Source of the DNA: an uncultured euryarchaeote
GTDB lineage: Archaea; Thermoplasmatota; Poseidoniia; Poseidoniales; Poseidoniaceae
Assembly: GCA_937897365.1 (NCBI GenBank)
Contig: CALCOP010000051.1
Span: forward strand, 1-6,107
Direction: 5' to 3'
DNA: 6,107 nucleotides
Shown here piece after piece: positions 1-5,324 of the stretch. The position numbers and the translations under genes were made by a program. The notes under the pieces are model-generated. The model was not told the DNA's origin. It saw only the letters and a list, made by a program, of their open reading frames with translations, and ran no database searches. Position 1 is the first letter of the stretch. Every line of letters begins with the position of its first letter.

Positions 1-96
1 GGCGGTCGAGGTAATTCTGGCGGAGGTCGTGGTGGCGGTCGAGGTAATTCTGGCAGTGGCCGTGGTGGCGGTGGAAACAGCGGCGGATATCGTGGA
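1..96 (+). repeat. In-frame 33-bp tandem repeat encoding the RGG tail
   Basis: Bases 1-33 and 34-66 are two copies of a 33-bp unit differing at three positions; the first 21 bases (1-21 and 34-54) are identical. A third, degenerate copy of 30 bases follows at 67-96 (GGGNSGGYRG against GGRGNSG-x-GRG). The period is a multiple of three, so copy-number change would keep the reading frame. The array may continue to the left of the window. It is coding sequence, not a CRISPR: there are no unique spacers. Confidence 0.85.
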
Positions 97-201
97 GAAG
101 CACGAGGTCAGAATTACAAACCCAGTAAGAAATCCAGTAAGGGTTACCAAGGCGGGAAAAGTAGTCAAAAGGGCCGATATGGTGGGAAAAACAAGAAGTG
201 A
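1..201 (+). CDS. C-terminal tail of a Gly/Arg-rich (RGG-type) protein, 5' end outside window
   Basis: Reading frame 1 is open from the left edge to a TGA at 199-201 and gives 66 residues. The first ~32 residues are almost only Gly, Arg, Asn and Ser, built from a GGRGNSG-x-GRG unit repeated with a period of 11 residues. The last ~30 residues are a Lys/Ser/Gly/Tyr tail ending in GGKNKK. RGG-rich, strongly basic tails of this kind are known at the C-termini of RNA-binding proteins, notably DEAD-box RNA helicases and cold-shock-type proteins, where they give non-specific RNA contact. The catalytic or folded part is not in the window, so the protein family cannot be named; an RNA helicase is only a guess. 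It converges on the RqcH-like gene, with just 3 bases between the two stop codons. A competing frame-2 ORF (29-253) is a low-complexity shadow. Confidence 0.8.
   Translation, partial: GGRGNSGGGRGGGRGNSGSGRGGGGNSGGYRGEARGQNYKPSKKSSKGYQGGKSSQKGRYGGKNKK
187..191 (-). terminator. Possible oligo-T terminator of the RqcH-like gene
   Basis: On the minus strand a run of five T lies 13 bases after the RqcH-like stop codon (205-207). Archaeal RNA polymerase can terminate on short U-tracts without a hairpin. This one is weak and sits inside the codons of the convergent RGG-tail gene; a further four-T stretch lies beyond it. Confidence 0.25.
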
Positions 202-204
202 GTA

Positions 205-2367
205 TCACTCTTCTTCTGTTACTTGTTTTTTTGGAGTACTGAAAATCCCATAATCTTCGATAATATCCGCTGCTCCTGGCAAAATGGGCAGTATATCATC
301 GGTCATCAAACCGGTGTTCTTGTAAATTCGATTCGCCAGTTGTTCTTTTTTTATTAGACCCGGGCGTAGAATAGCAAATCTTTGACATATTGACCGAACC
401 GTTTCAGGCAACCCGCCCATTAACAGCGGCACCCCGTTCATTGCTACAATTCCAATTCCCATTTGAACATCGAGGTCTTTGAACCATTGACGCTGGCCGC
501 GAACGATAAACGCACCCTTCCCAACATATTCTCCAGTTTGAGCGGTTTTTGACACTTGGGCGGGCTTAACTGCGTACACGGTTCCGTGTGCGCCTCCACC
601 GGCCCATGCACGACTCCAGCATAATGCCAATGTTGCAGCTTCTTCGAGTTTCTCTGGCGTTATTCGTTCATCTCCGAGTTTGTCCACGAGGCGGAATGCA
701 GGCACATCATCCGGGATGTGAGCCGGTTTATGCTGGTCGGGTGCGAATCCATGAGAGGCTCTAAGGCTGCAACTTGGTGCACCATGTAGGTCAGCGTGAA
801 GGTACATGTCCGAACCGGACAAATGCTTCTTAACGACTGCATCGTTACCTTTTGCGTCCTTTCCACCGACCAGTAAGTGCCCTCCAGACAACATACTCCA
901 TCGATGATTTTCAAACCATAGACGCTTACTTCGTTTAACTTTGTTGAGTTTACCGCTCGCTTGCTGTTTTTCTTCCTTCTTTTTCGCTCGTTGCAATTGG
1001 ATAACCGTTTCTTCAAGAGCCTCAACTGCACCTTTTGTTTTGTCTTTTTGCTTCCGAGCTGCTTCAAAATGTCTCTGGGCGTTTTGATGAACGGTCTCAT
1101 CGAGAGAGAGGGTTGCTTGCGGTCCGAGAGGTTCACTGTTTTCATTCGGTAAAATGGTGACAAAACTTCGTTCCGCAGCGTTTAGAGATACGATCCACGG
1201 GATTTCCTTCGCATCCTTTTTCACCTGACTCCATCCTTTCACTTCGACTGCTGTAGAGACTTGAGTGAGCAAGCTTTCAACATGTGTCCAATTATTTTGA
1301 ATAAGATGACCGAGCATCTGTTGTTTCTCAATCTTTACAGAAAAGCCTTGCAGTGCCTTTTCTTGTTGTACTTTACGCCGCTCCAATCGTTCGACATCGG
1401 TTGAATGCCCACGTCCTGGGGCCGCAATATCCAACTTCTCGGCTTCTCTGCGAGCAAGAGCCATTGCATCGTGCGCTCCTTTCCAAGCATCGACTGCTTG
1501 ACAAAGCGTTGGGAATCGGATTTGAGTAAGCGATGTGTGGCTTGGCAGCAGAGTTGGCGTTGCTTCACAAGCAAATTGTTCAAAGAAGCGGTCCCTTTTT
1601 CCATTCGGCTCATGCGCTGTCGATTGAATCTCCAGGTCTTCTTTGGAAGTTTCTTTATTCGGTTTGAGCAGCAGAAAACCTTCTCGACTTTCTGCTAAAT
1701 CGGAGAGCAGTAACTGAAGAGCGGTGTGGATTTTCTCTGCATCAGCATTTTGAGTCTCGATATTTGCCTCCATACCAGCAAGGGCACAGACAGCATTTGC
1801 ATGTGTGCCCCCGAGGTTCACTTTCCCACCGAGCGTAGAAACAAGGTCTCTGTCTGAATTTTTGAACATTTCAGCAAGGGTTTCTAATTTCAGTTCATGA
1901 GGGTCTATAGCGGCAGGCGGAGGCTGATAAGTGACGCCTTTCTTGAGTGTCCGACCTGCATATGATGCGTGAGTGAGTGGTTGGATAATGGTGTCTTCTT
2001 CATCAGTGAGTATGATATTTCCATCTCGAAAAACTTCGACATAGAGGTGATACTGGCCAAACTTTGTATCAAAATCAAAACAAAGAACTCGGTCAAATCC
2101 AAGTTGACGAACACCGGTCATGCGTGCATTTTTCAGATATTTTCGCAGGACCATTGCGAAAGGAGGAGGGGTCATTGGCATCGGGCGGTCACGATTTGAG
2201 GTGTAAATACGGGAACCTCGAACCAGAACCAAGTCGAATTGGTCCTGTTCTTTTGGGTTGATTCGCAAAACAATTTGCTCATAGTGTGGCATGTAGGCTT
2301 TTTTGACATAGGCGCCTGAATACGCATTCAATTCACGAGCGACTGCACGCAAATCAAAGCCTGACAT
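205..2367 (-). CDS. rqcH: NFACT family ribosome quality control factor (RqcH/Rqc2/NEMF homologue)
   Basis: This 720-residue protein starts at the ATG at 2367, because the family-typical opening MSGFDLRAVARELN begins there; an in-frame ATG at 2394 would add nine atypical residues. Visible parts: an NFACT-N domain with the Asp-Arg pair (D92-R93 in GFDRVLCFDF) that RqcH/Rqc2 proteins need for tRNA recruitment; a helix-hairpin-helix-like stretch at ~165-200; two long charged helices at ~326-367 and ~422-466 forming the coiled-coil arm; an NFACT-R domain at ~483-625 (LWFENHRW, YLHADLHGAPS, GGGAHGTVYAV, GEYVGKGAFIVRG); and a ~95-residue archaeal-type end ending in Lys and Glu. Known homologues bind large subunits carrying stuck peptidyl-tRNA and add C-terminal tails (Ala in bacteria and proposed for archaea). 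It is the last gene of the predicted operon, 60 bases after the VAT1-like stop. No clear Shine-Dalgarno is seen at either start. Family assignment is secure; tailing activity is inferred. Confidence 0.95.
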   Translation of the reverse strand: MSGFDLRAVARELNAYSGAYVKKAYMPHYEQIVLRINPKEQDQFDLVLVRGSRIYTSNRDRPMPMTPPPFAMVLRKYLKNARMTGVRQLGFDRVLCFDFDTKFGQYHLYVEVFRDGNIILTDEEDTIIQPLTHASYAGRTLKKGVTYQPPPAAIDPHELKLETLAEMFKNSDRDLVSTLGGKVNLGGTHANAVCALAGMEANIETQNADAEKIHTALQLLLSDLAESREGFLLLKPNKETSKEDLEIQSTAHEPNGKRDRFFEQFACEATPTLLPSHTSLTQIRFPTLCQAVDAWKGAHDAMALARREAEKLDIAAPGRGHSTDVERLERRKVQQEKALQGFSVKIEKQQMLGHLIQNNWTHVESLLTQVSTAVEVKGWSQVKKDAKEIPWIVSLNAAERSFVTILPNENSEPLGPQATLSLDETVHQNAQRHFEAARKQKDKTKGAVEALEETVIQLQRAKKKEEKQQASGKLNKVKRSKRLWFENHRWSMLSGGHLLVGGKDAKGNDAVVKKHLSGSDMYLHADLHGAPSCSLRASHGFAPDQHKPAHIPDDVPAFRLVDKLGDERITPEKLEEAATLALCWSRAWAGGGAHGTVYAVKPAQVSKTAQTGEYVGKGAFIVRGQRQWFKDLDVQMGIGIVAMNGVPLLMGGLPETVRSICQRFAILRPGLIKKEQLANRIYKNTGLMTDDILPILPGAADIIEDYGIFSTPKKQVTEEE
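226..232 (+). terminator. Possible oligo-T terminator of the RGG-tail gene
   Basis: Seven consecutive T on the plus strand begin 24 bases after the TGA at 199-201, preceded by a T/C-rich stretch. This fits intrinsic archaeal termination on a U-tract. The tract lies inside the end of the opposite-strand RqcH-like gene, where it encodes the Lys-Lys near its C-terminus, so its presence may partly reflect coding constraint. Confidence 0.35.
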
Positions 2368-2427
2368 TGTTGCTTTCAAGCATCTCGCCCCCATACAGAC
2401 CTGCGGTCGACGCTTCTTGAATCCTCA

Positions 2428-3444
2428 CTAAAACCGAAGAAGAACTTTCCCAATATTCTTGGCATCATGAAGGTGTTGATGTGCTTCTGCAACGTTTTCA
2501 ACATCGAAAACTGAATCGATTACTGGCGTAAGTGCTCCACTCATCACGCCCTCCAATATGTGATGTAATTGGCTTTGCATCACTGCTTCATCTTTCCACG
2601 TACCCATATGTACGCCAAAAACACCTCTGTTTCTTGTCATCAGTCGAAGAGGGTCAAAGGCTGGGGTTTTTCTCCATGCAAGGAAACTGCGAAGCATTGA
2701 ACGTTTGGAGGTTGGGGCGACAGCTGACATCCCAAAGGTGTAGAGTCGGCCACCTTCCTTCAATGCAGAAAGTGACCGAGTGAGGTGTTCTCCTCCTATC
2801 GGGTCAAGAATGTGGTCGACACCTTCACCGTTGGTTTCTTTCTTGATAATCTCGACAAAATCTTCACTGTGTCGGTCGATAGCTCGACCACCGTAAGATT
2901 GGATGATTTTTGCTTTCGAGCCTGATGCAGTTGCCCAAACATTGCTTACGCCTGCCCATTGACATAATTGGAGTGCAGCAGTTCCAACGCCACCCGCCCC
3001 ACCGTGAATAAGTACGGAATCATCCGATTTCATGTGACCGAGGTGGTGAAGCATGTGATGAGCAGTGAGGTAAGTCACCGGCATGGCCGCAGCAGCGTCC
3101 AGTTCGATTTCATCCGGTAAATGTAACACGCGATTTTTGTTGACCACGACATGGCTTGATTGTCCACCCGTTGGCATCGCCGCAACCACTCGCTGTCCTT
3201 TCGTAAATCCTGTATGCTTATCTCCGACCGCATCGATGGTACCGCTTACTTCGTAGCCAGGTGTAAATGGATAAGGAGGGCGAGGTTGATAGAAGCCAAG
3301 TCGCATTAGGAGGTCTGCGAAATTGATTCCTGCGAAAGCAACTTTGACGCGAACTTCACCTTCGCCCGGTTCAGGCATTGCCATTTCTGCAACCCGAATT
3401 GTGTTTGGAGCGCCGGCTTTGGTAAACTCAACTCTTCGTGGCAT
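2428..3444 (-). CDS. Zinc-free MDR oxidoreductase, VAT1 / NADPH:quinone oxidoreductase-like
   Basis: The product has 338 residues, the usual size for quinone oxidoreductase-type medium-chain dehydrogenases. The N-terminal GroES-like domain has the family's GINFADLLMRLGFY and TPGYEVSG stretches; the zinc-site His of the GHE motif in alcohol dehydrogenases is Tyr64 here, so a metal-free enzyme is expected. The Rossmann domain has the nucleotide-binding loop HGGAGGVG (147-154), and DPIGG (214-218) follows. From ~210 on, the order DPIGG, GGRLYTFGMS, NRGVFGVHMG, NIGKVLL matches VAT1-like proteins particularly well. The likely activity is NAD(P)H-dependent reduction of a quinone or an alpha,beta-unsaturated carbonyl in the cytosol; the substrate is not readable. 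The ATG at 3444 is chosen because GGAGG sits 7 bases upstream and the MPRRVEFTKAG opening is family-like. The same frame is open to an ATG at 3585, but those 47 residues overlap the upstream gene and look non-coding. The stop of the upstream fusion gene is 25 bases away. Confidence 0.93.
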   Translation of the reverse strand: MPRRVEFTKAGAPNTIRVAEMAMPEPGEGEVRVKVAFAGINFADLLMRLGFYQPRPPYPFTPGYEVSGTIDAVGDKHTGFTKGQRVVAAMPTGGQSSHVVVNKNRVLHLPDEIELDAAAAMPVTYLTAHHMLHHLGHMKSDDSVLIHGGAGGVGTAALQLCQWAGVSNVWATASGSKAKIIQSYGGRAIDRHSEDFVEIIKKETNGEGVDHILDPIGGEHLTRSLSALKEGGRLYTFGMSAVAPTSKRSMLRSFLAWRKTPAFDPLRLMTRNRGVFGVHMGTWKDEAVMQSQLHHILEGVMSGALTPVIDSVFDVENVAEAHQHLHDAKNIGKVLLRF

Positions 3445-3451
3445 GAAATAT

Positions 3452-3456
3452 CCTCC
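3452..3456 (-). promoter_or_regulatory. Shine-Dalgarno of the VAT1-like gene
   Basis: The minus strand reads TTGGAGGATATTTC followed by ATG at 3444. GGAGG is complementary to the 3' end of 16S rRNA and has a 7-base spacer. It lies in the 25-base gap after the upstream stop codon, fixes the start at 3444 rather than 3585, and implies the gene is translated from an internal position on a polycistronic mRNA. Confidence 0.75.
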
Positions 3457-3469
3457 AATTGAAAGTGTT

Positions 3470-4987
3470 CTAAGGTTTGGCGTTATTGACGTACCATTTT
3501 GAGGAATGTTCGACCAACAGTCCTGCCCGTTGATGCGACATGAGATGCGAAAGCGTTTGATCCTCAGAAAGTATTGGATGTGCATTCGGAGTATTTGAAT
3601 ACGCTACTTTTGTAATTTCAGGGAGTGTTTGTAGGCCTGCTTTTACGGCAGCAAAAACGGCATCATGTCTGGCTTTTCGATGCGACAGGTAGTGATTGAA
3701 TTTATGGTCCGGTAAGGCGATCACAGGTCCGTGACTTGGGAAGAGAAGATGTGGATTGAGGTTTTTCAAACGTTCAAGTTGTTCCATGTAGATGTTCATG
3801 TCTCCGGTATGAGGTGGTATCAAAATAGTTCCAATTCCAGCGACCATATCTCCGGCAATAAGTCCAGCATCCCCTGATAAGCAGATGTGTCCGGGGTGAT
3901 GTCCGGGGGTAATCAGAACCTGCCAATTTTGGTTGCCAAGTTTGAGTGTCTCGCCGTCGATAAGAATTCGGTCACAGGCTACGGTTTGGGAGGTGTAGTC
4001 ACTTCCCCAAATAGGGACATCAAATGCTTCCCTGAGCAAGCCAATGTCGCCAATGTGATCGGCGTGTGAATGGGTGAACATCATGGCGATAAGTCGTCCG
4101 TTATGCCTCTCTACGGCATTGGCTAAGTCTTCCATTCCTTCACGTAGGTGAGATGCAGGATCTACCAGTATAAACTCACCTTCAGGGTCGCCAACAAGGT
4201 AGCAGTTGGTGTGGTCGGCAGGTGGAAGCGTTGCAGTTTTGACAGGTACCACTTCAACACCGTGAGCAAACAGAATCGAACGCCGTCCAGGTAAACGCTC
4301 ACTGATGTCTTGGGCAGCTCTGACCATGTCGCGTTCTTTTCGCTCTAATGTCCGCTCAATTTCCATGAGAAGCGTGACAACGGGCGGAGCGACTTTAATT
4401 TCATGCTTCGCCCAACGGGCAAGAATGTTGTTGGGTGTATCCCACATAATCTCTGTAAATTCAGTTTGAGGTTCGAGGTCTATTTCAGGAACATTCTCTT
4501 GAGGGCCTGCGTGATAATGCATGAACGCGTTATCGAATTGAATCGGACCAAAAGGAGGGGTGATTCGATGACTTAGAACTCGTAATGAACTCGTTTCATA
4601 TGGAAAAGCGCCTTCTTGTGCGAGGGGCAAATATCGGTGCTTATCTGCAATAATCTGTTGACGTGCGTCGAGAGGAATGCTGACAAGTCCGTTTTCCGAA
4701 GGTGCAAGGCCCAATTCTTCACTCATTTCACGGAGAATGCAGGCGATTGCTTTTGCTTCAGGTCCTTCAAACCCTTCAAGACTCTCGACCGCCGCTCCGT
4801 CAACTCGAGATAATCCTCCGCCGGGGAAAGCCCAGTAACCGGGGAATGCAGCCATGGTTTCAGAGCGCAGCCCGAGTAAGACTTCGACGCCTTCATCTCC
4901 GTCACGGGTCATCGTCATCGTTGCAGTAGGCCGAGGAGGCCGCCGCTCAAATGAACTCAAAGAGACGCCGTCGGGAACCTCACTCAT
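3470..4987 (-). CDS. Nudix hydrolase (NUDT19-like) fused to LACTB2-like metallo-beta-lactamase-fold hydrolase
   Basis: This 505-residue protein carries two enzymes. Residues ~18-215 are a Nudix domain: PGYWAFPGGGL, then REMSEELGL (86-94), with catalytic E87, E90 and E91. An insertion lies between the GG and the helix, and the usual upstream Glu position is Ala78, with E77 beside it. The following RITPPFGPIQFD and KVAPPVVTLL stretches resemble NUDT19-type CoA diphosphatases. Residues ~240-430 are a metallo-beta-lactamase domain with a full ligand set: THSHADHIG (H306, H308, D310, H311), TPGHHPGH (H363), GD (D380) and FPSHGPV (H419). Residues ~430-503 look like the winged-helix tail of LACTB2-type proteins. 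No signal peptide or membrane segment is seen, so it should be cytosolic. Human LACTB2 is an endoribonuclease, but the MBL group also includes thioesterases and lactonases, so the substrate is open. It is the first gene of the predicted operon; no Shine-Dalgarno precedes its ATG, which fits a leaderless mRNA. Confidence 0.92.
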   Translation of the reverse strand: MSEVPDGVSLSSFERRPPRPTATMTMTRDGDEGVEVLLGLRSETMAAFPGYWAFPGGGLSRVDGAAVESLEGFEGPEAKAIACILREMSEELGLAPSENGLVSIPLDARQQIIADKHRYLPLAQEGAFPYETSSLRVLSHRITPPFGPIQFDNAFMHYHAGPQENVPEIDLEPQTEFTEIMWDTPNNILARWAKHEIKVAPPVVTLLMEIERTLERKERDMVRAAQDISERLPGRRSILFAHGVEVVPVKTATLPPADHTNCYLVGDPEGEFILVDPASHLREGMEDLANAVERHNGRLIAMMFTHSHADHIGDIGLLREAFDVPIWGSDYTSQTVACDRILIDGETLKLGNQNWQVLITPGHHPGHICLSGDAGLIAGDMVAGIGTILIPPHTGDMNIYMEQLERLKNLNPHLLFPSHGPVIALPDHKFNHYLSHRKARHDAVFAAVKAGLQTLPEITKVAYSNTPNAHPILSEDQTLSHLMSHQRAGLLVEHSSKWYVNNAKP

Positions 4988-5079
4988 ACAATTCGCTGAA
5001 CGCTTTGGGTTTCAAGGCTTTGTTTGTTCACCGTTGGTGAAGCGTGAATCTCATGTAGCACCTCTCATTGCCATAATGC
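4988..5079. promoter_or_regulatory. Divergent intergenic region, probable promoters for both sides
   Basis: These 92 bases separate the Nudix-MBL start from the small membrane protein start, so promoters for both directions should be here or run into the coding sequences. I looked for a BRE/TATA element 25-32 bases before each ATG on the right strand and found none close to the archaeal TTTATA-type consensus. The best A/T-rich element is the minus-strand ATTATG near 5073-5078, about 87 bases before the Nudix-MBL ATG. Assignment as a promoter region rests on gene orientation only. Confidence 0.45.
5027..5041. promoter_or_regulatory. Perfect inverted repeat TTCACC-gtt-GGTGAA, possible operator
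   Basis: A 6-bp perfect inverted repeat with a 3-base spacer lies about 40 bases from each flanking start codon in the divergent gap. The 15-bp size and near-perfect symmetry suit a dimeric helix-turn-helix regulator controlling one or both sides. It could also be a chance palindrome; no second copy is seen in the gap and no regulator gene is in the window. Confidence 0.35.
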
Positions 5080-5274
5080 ATGGCGGCACAGTCAGTGGAA
5101 GAAGAGTTGGAAGAACTTGCAGCACTTGTCCGTGAAGCAGAGGCATTAGGAATCGACCCCTGGCCTGCAGAAAAACCAGACAGACCTTGGGCTCGTTGGG
5201 CTCTCGGTTCGTTTATGATCGTCCTCATGCTCAGTGCTGTTTCGAAAGTCCTCTTCCGATTCGTCACGATATGA
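5080..5274 (+). CDS. Small single-pass membrane protein, unknown function
   Basis: The product has 64 residues. Residues 1-24 form an acidic, probably amphipathic helix (EEELEELAALVREAEALG). A Pro/Trp-rich linker follows (DPWPAEKPDRPWARW), then one hydrophobic segment at ~40-55 (ALGSFMIVLMLSAV), then a short basic end (SKVLFRFVTI). I recognise no family. It is judged real because the composition is protein-like with a clear helix-linker-membrane layout, whereas the overlapping minus-strand ORF (5028-5285) is Ser/Arg/Asn-rich and featureless. It is transcribed divergently from the Nudix-MBL operon and convergently with the PGF-CTERM gene, whose stop lies 50 bases past its own. No Shine-Dalgarno is visible before the ATG; an out-of-frame ATG lies five bases upstream. 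The start is the only in-frame ATG nearby. Topology is ambiguous because Arg/Lys flank both sides of the segment. Confidence 0.6.
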   Translation: MAAQSVEEELEELAALVREAEALGIDPWPAEKPDRPWARWALGSFMIVLMLSAVSKVLFRFVTI

Positions 5275-5324
5275 CTTCGTCTCAAACCCTGTGGATTTCT
5301 CCACCAATTGTACTTGAAATTGCT
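5275..5324. other. Convergent intergenic gap
   Basis: Fifty bases separate the stop codons of the small membrane protein gene and the PGF-CTERM gene. The gap has no run of four or more T on either strand. The only structure is a 5-bp stem with a 4-base loop (GTGGA-TTTC-TCCAC, 5291-5304), which is too weak to call a terminator. Transcripts from both sides may run on and overlap here. Confidence 0.5.

Larger units (their letters stand above)
205..4987 (-). other. Predicted three-gene operon: Nudix-MBL, VAT1-like, rqcH
   Basis: Three minus-strand genes follow each other with gaps of 25 and 60 bases, and no U-tract or hairpin terminator is evident between them. The middle gene has a Shine-Dalgarno, as expected for an internal cistron, while the first gene has none. 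The divergent plus-strand gene at 5080 bounds the upstream end and the convergent RGG-tail gene bounds the downstream end. The 60-base gap before rqcH could hold a secondary promoter, but I see no convincing TATA box there. Confidence 0.6.

Noticed and set aside
1..66. Direct repeats that might suggest a CRISPR array
   Set aside because: The copies are contiguous, in frame and Gly/Arg-coding, with no spacers between them.
29..253. 74-residue plus-strand ORF (Val/Ala-rich)
   Set aside because: It is the +1 frame of the Gly/Arg repeat; its composition comes from the repeat, and frame 1 has the coherent RGG-tail protein.
660..1163. 167-residue minus-strand ORF inside rqcH
   Set aside because: It lies wholly within the well-supported NFACT coding frame and shows a basic, Ser-rich, featureless composition typical of an out-of-frame shadow.
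3445..3585. 47-residue N-terminal extension of the VAT1-like protein
   Set aside because: It overlaps the end of the Nudix-MBL gene, is unlike the family, and the Shine-Dalgarno at 3452-3456 points to the ATG at 3444.
4854..5135. 93-residue plus-strand ORF across the divergent gap
   Set aside because: It is antisense to the N-terminal Nudix coding region, low-complexity Arg/Ser/Gly, and incompatible with the start regions of both flanking genes.
5028..5285. 85-residue minus-strand ORF opposite the small membrane protein
   Set aside because: It is Ser/Arg/Asn-rich with no recognisable structure and covers the divergent gap; the plus-strand frame has a clear helix-linker-membrane layout.
5291..5304. 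Hairpin GTGGA-TTTC-TCCAC in the convergent gap
   Set aside because: It is only 5 bp and not followed by a T-run on either strand, so it does not support a terminator.
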